This document shows, piece after piece, positions 56,501 through 64,000 of a stretch of 64,000 bases of DNA; positions within the stretch are counted from its first letter, which is position 1, and every line of letters begins with the position of its first letter. A program made the translations under genes and the position numbers. The notes below the pieces were generated by a model that ran no database searches, was not told where the DNA came from, and saw nothing but the letters and a program-made list of their open reading frames with translations. The stretch comes from Codonopsis lanceolata. Taxonomy: Eukaryota > Streptophyta > Magnoliopsida > Asterales > Campanulaceae. The stretch covers positions 90,392,295-90,456,294 of the forward strand of contig CM028378.1 of assembly GCA_013146195.2 (NCBI GenBank), read 5' to 3'.

Positions 56501-57122
56501 AGTACATCAGCTGAGTGCAGCCATTGGATAATAGCCAGGGAACCACGTTAACGCCGGAAATTCTGTTATAGGAAAGATCAAGAATCTGTAAACTGAGGTG
56601 TTGTATCCCTTTAGAATCATTAACTGGAGCGAACTCGAATAAATTATGGGAGAGATTGAGCGAGTTCAAGCTGGGGCAAACTCTGAAACTCGAGAGGTCG
56701 GAAATCTGACCGGAGAGTTGATTCTCAGCCAGATCTACGTAAGTGAGAAGAGGACTACATTCAGATCTCGCCGCCGAAGAGACTGTTCCGGTGAGGCTGG
56801 AGTTTTTGAGATAAAGAGTCTGTAAAGTTGGAAGAGATAATAGGCTGGAAGAGACGGAAACGAAATCAATGGACAAGTAAGTGTTGCTGAGATCTATGGA
56901 GGAGACTCGGGATGAGTAGTTACAGGTGACGCCGGTGAAGGTGCAGGGATTGTTGATAGGGAGCCAGTTTCGGAAGGGGAGTTGGTTTGAGGGTGAGAGT
57001 GAGGATTTGAAGGATAAGAGCTTTTGGGTGTCGCCATTGATGGAGGAAGCTGAAGCTTGAAGAGGAGGAAAAAGAAAGGTGAGAAGGAGAAGAAGAAGTG
57101 ATAATGAAAGAAGGAATTTCAT
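53532..57122 (-). CDS. BRI1: brassinosteroid receptor kinase BRI1
   Basis: Plasma-membrane receptor that binds brassinosteroids outside the cell and, with BAK1-type co-receptors, phosphorylates downstream kinases. One exon, 1196 codons, the same length as Arabidopsis BRI1. Signal peptide at residues 1-25. Paired Cys at 60/67 (NPCTFTGVTC) and 765/772 (GLCDYPLPSC) cap the LRR domain. The island domain at about 587-656 (YVYIKNDGSKQCHGAGNLLEF) forms the hormone site. TM helix at 793-816. The juxtamembrane motif ALSINLAAFEKPLRKLTF is typical of BRI1. Kinase at about 884-1155: GSGGFGDVY, VAIKK (Lys 910), Tyr 955 gatekeeper, HRD 1006-1008, DFG 1026-1028, activation-loop Ser 1043, Thr 1044, Thr 1048. 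All key residues are kept, so it should be active. The ATG at 57122 precedes a good signal peptide. BRL1/BRL3 paralogues are less likely given the length and island sequence. Confidence 0.97.
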   Translation of the reverse strand: MKFLLSLSLLLLLLTFLFPPLQASASSINGDTQKLLSFKSSLSPSNQLPFRNWLPINNPCTFTGVTCNYSSRVSSIDLSNTYLSIDFVSVSSSLLSLPTLQTLYLKNSSLTGTVSSAARSECSPLLTYVDLAENQLSGQISDLSSFRVCPSLNSLNLSHNLFEFAPVNDSKGIQHLSLQILDLSYNRISGVNVVPWLLSNGCTQLMYLSLKGNKVAGALPAFDCPSLEYLDLSANNFSTGFPSFTDCSHLQYLDFSSNKLYGDISVSLSNCKQLKYLNLTRNQFSGALPSLPAGGTLQFLYLSGNGYHDGIPPRFLDDLCSTLVHLDLSFNNLSGTVPEILGSCTSLQLLDISNNDFSGELPIDIVLKLSSLKDLVLSFNNFVGGLPESLYKLTNLETLDLSSNNITGLIPTGLCQDPRNSFKVLYLQNNMLTGLIPDSLSNCSQLASLDLSFNYLTGTIPSSLGSLSKLRDLIVWLNQLHGEIPQELMYIKTLENLILDFNDLTGSIPASLSNCTNLNWISLSNNMLSGEIPTSLGSLANLAILKLGNNSFSGNIPPELGDCRSLIWLDLNTNLLNGTIPPALFKQSGNIAAAYLTGKPYVYIKNDGSKQCHGAGNLLEFGGIRQEQLDRISTRHPCNFTRVYKGITQPTFNHNGSMIFLDLSYNKLEGGIPKEVGSMFYLSILILGHNDLAGPLPDELGSLKNVAILDLSHNRFNGSIPHAMTSLTLLGDADLSNNNLSGPIPESAPFDTFPEDRFLNNSGLCDYPLPSCLDSSARSSGSHQKSHRRQASLAGSVAMGLLFSLFCIFGVIIIAVEARKRRKKKEAALEAYVEGGNSHSAHGNSAWKLTSAREALSINLAAFEKPLRKLTFADLLEATNGFHNDSLVGSGGFGDVYRAQLKDGSTVAIKKLIHVSGQGDREFTAEMETIGKIKHRNLVPLLGYCKVGEERLLVYEYMMFGSLEDVLHDRKKNGIRLNWAARRNIANGAARGLAFLHHNCIPHIIHRDMKSSNVLLDENLDARVSDFGMARLMSAMDTHLSVSTLAGTPGYVPPEYYQSFRCSTKGDVYSYGVVLLELLTGRQPTDSADFGDNNLVGWVKQHAKLRIIDVFDPELLKEDPSLEMELLQHLRVACACLDDRHWRRPTMIQVMAMFKEIQAGSGLDSMSTISGDDSSFSAVEGVEMTIKEDHELGKQN

Positions 57123-57260
57123 CTTTGAAAAAGTATGAATTTTGTGATAGGGGCTTTTTGTGCCTCTCAGGATAATAATAGAATGAGAGTTTCTGCCATT
57201 GGAGTGGAGCTCTGGTGTACTTGTCAGGGAGAGAAAGTGAGGAGGGAGGAGAGAGTCAAA
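57123..57260 (-). promoter_or_regulatory. BRI1 5' UTR (inferred)
   Basis: CT-rich on the minus strand (CTTACTTACTCTGTC, CTCTCTCCTCCCTCCTC), which is common in plant leaders, and about 140 nt long if transcription starts about 30 bp downstream of the TATA-like box. No upstream ORF was examined in detail. Confidence 0.5.
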
Positions 57261-57285
57261 AGACAGAGTAAGTAAGGGTAAGATG

Positions 57286-57297
57286 AGTATATATTTG
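57286..57297 (-). promoter_or_regulatory. TATA-like element of BRI1
   Basis: Minus strand CAAATATATACTC, about 165 bp upstream of the start codon. It is the best TATA candidate in the proximal promoter. Confidence 0.55.
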
Positions 57298-57364
57298 GGG
57301 TTGGGGAGGCGGGAGGGGGGGGGTAGTCAAGGAAGGAAGGAGAGAGGCTGTGGACACAGCTGTT

Positions 57365-57383
57365 GGTCACATGCCATGTGACC
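57365..57383. promoter_or_regulatory. perfect palindrome with two E-boxes upstream of BRI1
   Basis: GGTCACATGCCATGTGACC, 9-bp arms around one C. Each arm holds an E-box (CACATG, CATGTG). E-boxes are bound by bHLH factors and by BES1-type factors in the brassinosteroid pathway. It is about 75 bp upstream of the TATA-like element and 245 bp from the ATG. Confidence 0.6.
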
Positions 57384-57404
57384 CATCTCCTCAATCTATG
57401 TAAT

Positions 57405-57824
57405 TTTACTATTTATATATATATATATGAATAGACGATAATATCTATTTATTTTTATTTATTTTTTCTCGATAATTGATATTACTGGCTATAGTTTGTG
57501 ATATTATTATGAGGTTTAGTTTTAGAGCAGTTAGATAATTAAGGTAGTGGTAATTTGAAATATTCATGTTATTACTTAATAAAAAATATATTTAATCTAA
57601 CGATGTAGAGATTTTAGGAGATTTGATCTAACGATATTAACACCAGAGTTTACAATAATATTACAAGTTCTAGCTCGTAATATCATACCACGTTCGATAA
57701 ATGTGTTTAAAATTAGCATTAATTGAGTTTCATTTCACTATTCTAAATAAGTGATTTTTACTTGTTAGGATGTGTTCTGTTGATATTGAATGAAGGTTTA
57801 ACGGTAGGTTTGACCTATTTCTAT
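57405..57824. other. AT-rich upstream intergenic sequence
   Basis: Short (TA)n at 57415-57428. The rest is AT-rich with no gene or clear element. Confidence 0.4.
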
Positions 57825-57826
57825 TA

Positions 57827-58084
57827 CTCCCTCCGTCCCTAAATTATCGTCTTCCTTTCCTTTTTCGTCCGTCCCAAAATAATTGTCCACTTTGAAACTT
57901 ACCTTTTTAGAACATCACTTTTACCATTTTACCCTTACTTTTTCACTCTACTTTAATTATGGGCCACATATACATGGACATTAATGGAAACTACACATTA
58001 AACCAATATAAATAATCAAGTAAATTACTTTTTCTTAAACTGTGCGCCGGGTCAAGCAGGACAATTATTTAGGGACGGAGGGAG
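57827..58084. mobile_element. Stowaway MITE upstream of BRI1
   Basis: Begins CTCCCTCCGTCCCTAAATTA and ends TAGGGACGGAGGGAG, with TA duplications at 57825-57826 and 58085-58086. 258 bp and non-coding. Located about 0.7 kb upstream of the BRI1 start codon. Confidence 0.95.
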
Positions 58085-58086
58085 TA

Positions 58087-59315
58087 CAATTTTTGCTTAT
58101 CAACTACATCTTTAATTATTGTATCAAATAAATACATGTTTATTTTACTTGTTCATTTTAAGTTAACAAATCAAGTTACTTTCCTGATTATTTTTTAATA
58201 TTATTTTTTAGTTCAAAAATTTACGAATAACGTAGTTATTCTATTATTATTTTTACTTTTTGTAATGACTTTATTAATTAATCTTATGATTACAGTTATA
58301 TTGTATAATAAAAAAATATCGTAAGGACATTTTGTCTATCAAACTTTGAGTAAATGTATTTTCATTGGTTATGGAAAAAATTTAAAGTGACATTTAAAGG
58401 ATGTAATATTAAAATCATAATATGAAATAATATCGTAATATTTAAATATTTTGTTTGTCTTTATAATTTATTCGAAAATTTAATTTTTGAGTTGATTGAA
58501 ACAAATATTCAGTTTAATATCTACCATAATAATTGAATTCATATTTTAAAATAATATTTTAAAACTAAATTAGAATATTAATTTTTGATGATAAAATATT
58601 CAATATAATTTAAAATGGAAGAAAATGTATTAATCATATTGTTTTTATAATAATGAAATATGAAATATGAGTGATTAGAAAATTTGATTAAACATTTTTA
58701 TTACCAAAAAAATAAGTACATTGTCTTGGTTCTAATTTTTTTATAGGAAAATATTTTTCTCACTTAATTCTTATTTTTTTTCTTCCAACTCTCTCACAGT
58801 TTAACCTACTAATACATTGTATGTCGGGCCAAGAAAATCTTTTATACAAAAAATACACACAAAATAGTCTTTCCTAAGTTTTAACTTCTTTAATTCATGA
58901 GTATGTATCATTTATGAGATTGTCAAGTTAACGTAGAATTAATTTTTAGCTTATTAGGAACTTGGTTCGATAAGCTCGTAAACAAGTTTGATAAGCTCCT
59001 AAAACATTCGAGAATTAATCAAGTTAAACCTTAACAATTTTTTTACGCTCAACTATATTTTCAAATTGTGTTTTCACTTAGTTTGACTCGTTTATAACCC
59101 TACTTTATATTTATTTAATTAAAATATAAGAGAAAAATAGAGGAAAAAAATCATGTATAAAATGTGAAAAAAAGAGAACCATAAATTAAAATTATAAGCA
59201 TAAACTAACTGTGTATGCAAGCTCCAATAATTTTATTTTTTATTTTTTTTATGTAAATTGCGATTTGATTTTTAGTGAAAATTGTACGTACACCTTAGAA
59301 AGCGTGAGTCTACAG

Positions 59316-59316
<1 letters not shown>
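58087..59316. other. AT-rich intergenic sequence
   Basis: Very AT-rich, stops in all frames, no gene, RNA or element recognised. Confidence 0.5.

Positions 59317-59390
<74 letters not shown>
59317..59390. repeat. (TA)n(TG)n(TA)n compound microsatellite
   Basis: About 14 TA, 9 TG and 13 TA units in a row. Confidence 0.95.
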
Positions 59391-59395
<5 letters not shown>

Positions 59396-61295
59396 ATTGT
59401 ATGTATACTTTACTTTACTATAGTATAGATAGATAAAAGTTTGTCTGTTTGTTTTTCTCTCTCTAAACAAGCTGTTTGTCTCTCTAGGTTTCCGCGTACG
59501 TGTGATTAAGGATAGATCCATCATTGTCCATTTTAAATGGGAGATTCCATTGCTTTAATTAAATTGTCTTATTAGTTGATTACCTAAAGATTAAGGTTAA
59601 ATTAGCATAAACACCCCCAAACTAATAAGGTTTCACAAATCACCCCTTACAAAAATCCACATGATAATGAGTAGGTCTCTTGTGAGACCGTCTTACGGAT
59701 CTTAATTTGCAAGACGGAGCTCTACTCTCTTATAACCTACGAACACACAGTGGATCGAGTCAAGGAGATTAGTGTTACAATAAATATAACCCTATGAATA
59801 ATTTGTTAACTAATTAATGACCTCAATACTTTTTTAACTATTTAAGAGACATAATTAACTTTTTATCCGTATCTATGAATAATTTCCCTTTTTTGAAATA
59901 TAACCCTACCCGTATAATTCATTTTCATTACACTATTATCTAGTGTCCCACCTATCTCTTTTCGTCACGTCTTAAATAGTTGTACTTATGTATATTCCAA
60001 TCCCGATGGTAGAACAACCACAATGACGGCATCCATGATCTCTTTCTCTCTCTTTCTCACAAACACACAGTGACAAATCTCTAACAAGCCTTACCACCAG
60101 TCACTCGTCTCATGTATAGCTTACATGTAGTCCAGCTTTTATTCCACCCAACACAATTCTCTCTTCGTTGTGGACAAGCAACGACTCAACCACCTCTAAG
60201 TCATTGTTCCAAATTTCAATTTCCTTGTAGAGGTACTTAGGTTTAGTTAAAGTAGAATTAGCTATTATCAATAAGCAAGAATTTGTTTTAGAAAATGAAT
60301 TTTTTTTATTGGCTCTACATATTACCGAACTTAAAAACTGTACAAGTAATTAATGAGTTTGTTTGTTTTTTGGAAATAAAATCATGGAAGAATACTTTCC
60401 TTATCTTTTTTTAATGAAAATCATACATTTATCCTAAAAACTTACCGAAAATGGGATATTAGAAAAGGAAGTTATAAGCATTAGTTGTAAATTTGAGTTC
60501 TAACCATATGTGGTTTCTAGGTTAATGCTTTTAGTAGCATGAACTCATTTCGTAATGTTAATTTGATACATGCCCAAAACTACGAGAATTTAAAGAAGTC
60601 ATTGAGATGTAGTTTTTGTTAGAGGGTTATATGTTAAAGCAACAAAGTTTATGGGGGTTTATGGTATAATTCACAAAATGAGTAATTAACAATTAGGATT
60701 GCCAATTGAGTATAGCAATCTTCTTTTCTTTCATTCAAACTTCTCATTCTCAATCCTACTTTTAGCTTTTTCTTCTCTCGGCTACTATTCTTGCCGCAAT
60801 AAAAATTGTCAATTCTTTCTTTTCATAAACTAGTAAGTAGCAATAGACCAATAGTTGGGGTCGGTGGCTAAGTGGCTTACGTCACAAACAAAAATTAGTA
60901 AGTAAATAAATTTTGATGGGGATAATGCTCATAAATACTAATCCCTCCTCTTTTAGATTATTTTCCCGTTTTGTACTTTTCAAGTCAAACTGTGTATTTT
61001 TTTTAGAATACGTCTTTTAGTAAGACGGCTAACTGTTTTAATTTGTAAGATAAAGTTTCGCTCTAACACTACTCAACCTATAAATACATGATTTATCGGA
61101 TAAAAAGAATTTATATAAGTTTTTGCCATTTATTTTTAATGAAAATGACTTATATTTTATAAAATTATAAAACACATACTATTATGAATAAAAAATATAA
61201 GTCAATTTTTTATTTGAAAAGCAAATATTTTAACTCCCAAAGTCAAAATAATAAAATAATTTAGGAAAGAACGAGCATTAATCAAAGTTACCATA
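59391..61295. other. intergenic, possible decayed TIR element at 59600-60675
   Basis: No gene. AATTAGCATAAACACCCCC at about 59606 and GGGGGTTTATGGTATAATTC at about 60653 are loosely inverted and resemble MULE ends with CATAAACCCCC. No target duplication could be fixed. A short palindrome GGTCTCTTGTGAGACC lies at about 59675. Confidence 0.35.
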
Positions 61296-61297
61296 TA

Positions 61298-61476
61298 CTT
61301 CCTTCATTTCGGACAAAAAGTTTCCTTTTGAAATTCAGTTTCTTTTTATAAAAAATGACTCTTTTAGTAGCACATTAGTAATAAAATAACATTTTTATAT
61401 CTTAATTTGTAAAAGTAGATTTTTTTAGTGAAATAATCCCAAATAAAATAGTAAATTTTGCAGGAAACGGAGGGAG
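61298..61476. mobile_element. degraded Stowaway-type MITE
   Basis: Ends CTTCCTTCATTTCGG and GGAAACGGAGGGAG, about 180 bp. Left TA is present and right is CA. Shorter and more diverged than the other two copies. Confidence 0.6.
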
Positions 61477-62175
61477 CATTTCGAAGACATATATATTTGC
61501 ATATGTTATTATATTAGAGGCAGTTTTAGGGCCCAATACATAATTATATGAGATGGGCTATTTTCAATACATTTTTTTATTATCTACTACATCATTAGTT
61601 ATTATATTAAATATTTATATTTTTGGACATAATTACACTTTACAAACTGGCTTTATTAAGTGGAGTACTTATTTTTTTTAAATTACTTTTTAATTATCAA
61701 CAAACAATATAATTATTCTTTTTCAATTTTTACTTTTTCCAAAAAAAAAAACATTTTAATTGTCGTCAGACCAAGTAGTTATTCTTTTCTCTTTTTTTGT
61801 AGTAAATATGTTTAATAAATTTCATTTATGACACGTGGCTCATATTCCATTATCATAAAAATAATATAATTGATACACTTGTCTACGTAACACAGTTTTA
61901 GAAATTGATGTTGGATTTTTTAGTATCAAAATAAAATACTTTAATTTAAGTCAAAAATGTTTTTTTAAAAAAATCAATTCAATAATAGCAATATGGTAGG
62001 TGTTCTATTGAATATTAGTTTCAATCAACTCAAAAATTAAAATGTTAAGGTAGACAAAAAGTTTTTAAAATTTTAATATACTATTTCACACAATGCTATT
62101 ACTATTGGATATTTTTTTTTAGTATTATATCATGTAAATCTCACTTTTAATTATTTATTTTATGATTAATATATA
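61477..62175. other. AT-rich intergenic sequence
   Basis: No gene or element recognised. Confidence 0.45.
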
Positions 62176-62177
62176 AT

Positions 62178-63731
62178 TTGGTCGCGGTTCTTTTACTTGG
62201 GGTAGGATGTGCTCGGTCAGAGCTCATATTGATCCCTATATTAAATGGATTATAGGGAAAGGAGACTGCTCTACTTGGATAGACTACTGGTTGCCTGACG
62301 GTAATCAGGCTCACCCGCCTTCGGATTTTTTTCCCCTTGTTAATCAATTGTTTGATGACACGGGCCAGCTTTCTTCGAATGCTCGCTTGGTTCTTGGTGC
62401 TATTGCTTCTCATTCGATTGCTAGTCACGGATTGACTTTATCTGACAATGATGATCTTGCTTATTGGAGTCTCACGTCTAAGGGCAGCTTCTCTTTTTTG
62501 TCTGCCTGGAATTTAATTCGCCGCAAAGGTCCTCTCATTGATTCGGCCAAATTTATTTGGCACAAGAAGCCTCCATGTCAGATCAGTATATTTATGTGGC
62601 GGTAATGGCAGCATAAACTTCCTGTTGATGAAAGTATCATTCAGAAAGGAATCCAAATTGCCTCTTGATGTTCTTACTGCTCCTTGGGTCAGTTGGAAAC
62701 ATACTCCCATGCATTCATTACTAGCGCTACTGCGAATCACGTTTGGATTGAATTTAACTCCCTCGGAGCTGTTCGGTGTTTCAGCTTTATGGTTAACGTT
62801 AGGTGCATGGCCTGGTGGTATTCTAAAGCCAATTCTTCCTTGCATAGTATTACCCCTTCTATCATCCTATGGGAACTTTGGAAGTTCAGAAATTCAGCTT
62901 TCTATGATGGTGTCAGATGTTCCACCAAAGTTATTATTGATCGGGTTAAGTACTCTATCTACTCCATTATTTCTGGTTCGATTTGGAATAATATGTTTAA
63001 CTGGGGATCTCTCTTCTCTAGTCGCATTGGCATAGTTACTTCTAAAAAGATTCAACTTATCTCCTGGTCCAAACCTGTGGCTGATTTGATTAAGCTCAAC
63101 ACGGATGGTGCTTGTCAGGGCAATCTGGGTATGAGTTATGGTGGTGGTATTATTCATAATAGCTTGGGTAATCTGATCTTTGCCTTTTCGTCTTGCTATG
63201 ATCTTTCCACTAGCTTTTAAGCTGAGTGCCATGCTCTCATCCAGGGCCTTTCTTGGCTTCGTAGCAATGGTTATCGTCGCGCTATTATTGAGATTGATTC
63301 ACTGATTCTTCTGGATTGTATTACTGGTTCTTCGAAGCCGCCTTGGGATTGCACTTATTTGTTACACAAGATTCTTAATCTTTCTTATGGGATGAATTTT
63401 TCCTATTTTCACATCTTCAAAGAAGCTAACTCGGTGGCTGATGCTTTGGCTAATCTAGGGGCCGATGGTGAGCATGACTCTTCTTTTTCTAGCATCGCTG
63501 ACCTCCCCACCTTTATTCGTGGTCTCATCCGCCTAGATAAGATTGATACTCCTTATGTGCGTGTTTCTTAGTTTTTCTTTTTGGAGTTCCTTTGTATCTC
63601 TTTTTCGAGGTTAGGCTCATCTGTCCTCCCATTTATAAGGGCAAGGTTGGTTGTCCCCATCAAAGTTTATATTTCCTAGTTCTTTTAAATAAAATCTAGC
63701 AGGGTGCCGCCCCTGTTTCCCAAAAAAAAAA
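62178..63731 (+). mobile_element. 5'-truncated L1-type LINE, second copy
   Basis: The 5' end falls in ORF2 (RGSFTWGRMC, matching RGSYTWHHMC in the copy at 8069). The 3' UTR (AGGGTGCCGCCCCTG then A-tail at 63721-63731) is nearly the same as in that copy. No clear target duplication was found at 62178/63732. It is shorter and more damaged than the other copy. Confidence 0.85.
62182..63571 (+). pseudogene. LINE ORF2 C-terminal part (zf-RVT and RNase H), with stops
   Basis: Reads FIWHKKPPCQISIFMWR (zf-RVT) then TAA at 62603, a second stop at about 62666, and an open frame to 63220. RNase H follows: LNTDGACQG, a TAA at 63218 just before AECHALIQGL, EIDSLILLD, NSVADALANLGADG. It ends VRVS and TAG at 63569-63571. 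The same products as the LINE at 8067-10025, but with at least three stops, so the copy is older. Confidence 0.85.
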
Positions 63732-64000
63732 ACTTTGAGCTTCAAATAAGTCCCTCGTAGTGTTATCTTTGGAAAGGACGTTATTTTTTTTGTGGAAGGA
63801 TAGTTTTACCATTACTTGATGTTTATGAAGATCAATGAGGCCAACAAATGCTGAAATGGAAAAAAGAGTTGTAATACTTTGAATCCTTAAATGCTTGACT
63901 TCCTTGTTTCGCGTGCATGATTCTCATTTGCCTTACTTGATTGGCCTATTGGGAGAGTCTTGATGTGTATGGATAGGCTATCTAGAGGCCAATACCCTAG
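63732..64000. other. window end, nothing recognised
   Basis: About 270 bp after the LINE tail with no identifiable feature. Confidence 0.4.

Overview
The window is nuclear DNA of a flowering plant, probably a eudicot. It has intron-bearing, codon-poor AT-rich spacers, plant-only transposon families (CACTA/TNP2, SIRE-type Copia, Tat-type Gypsy, Stowaway MITEs, Ulp1-carrying MULE) and one intact plant gene. The species cannot be named from the sequence. No rRNA, tRNA or CRISPR was seen.

The only intact host gene is on the minus strand at 53532-57122. It is an uninterrupted 1196-codon brassinosteroid receptor kinase, BRI1, with signal peptide, LRRs, island domain, transmembrane helix and a complete RD kinase. 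A TATA-like element and a perfect 19-bp palindrome made of two E-boxes lie just upstream.

Positions 1-50500 form a nested transposon stack. The outer layer is a decayed MULE: an Ulp1-like reading frame on + at 45.4-46.8 kb and a MuDR transposase on - at 47.4-50.2 kb. A SIRE-type Copia element sits in it. Its PBS is at 13213, gag-pol at 13.3-18.8 kb, an extra ORF3 at 41.0-43.8 kb, and its complete 3' LTR at 44171-45435. The Copia 5' LTR is itself cut at 12479 by the end of a CACTA element that runs left beyond the window. The CACTA carries a broken TNP2 transposase, a TNPA-like gene, PPR-gene fragments and L1 LINE insertions. The Copia body between pol and ORF3 is split by a 21.4-kb Tat-lineage Gypsy element (19464-40860, minus orientation, 1.93/1.94-kb LTRs). 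That element holds two antisense extra ORFs (plant mobile domain-like and a second one), a 3' region of hairpin tandem repeats, a solo LTR in its PR-RT interval and a MULE-like fold-back in its leader.

From 50.2 to 53.2 kb, non-autonomous elements (fold-back hairpin, Stowaway MITE, long-TIR MULE-like element) reach to within 0.4 kb of the BRI1 stop codon. From 57.4 to 64 kb there is AT-rich intergenic DNA with two more Stowaway-like MITEs and a second 5'-truncated LINE of the same family as the one at 8.1-10.2 kb. None of the transposons looks autonomous now: every coding region has stops, frameshifts or missing catalytic residues. The LINE at 8 kb keeps an open frame but is 5'-truncated.
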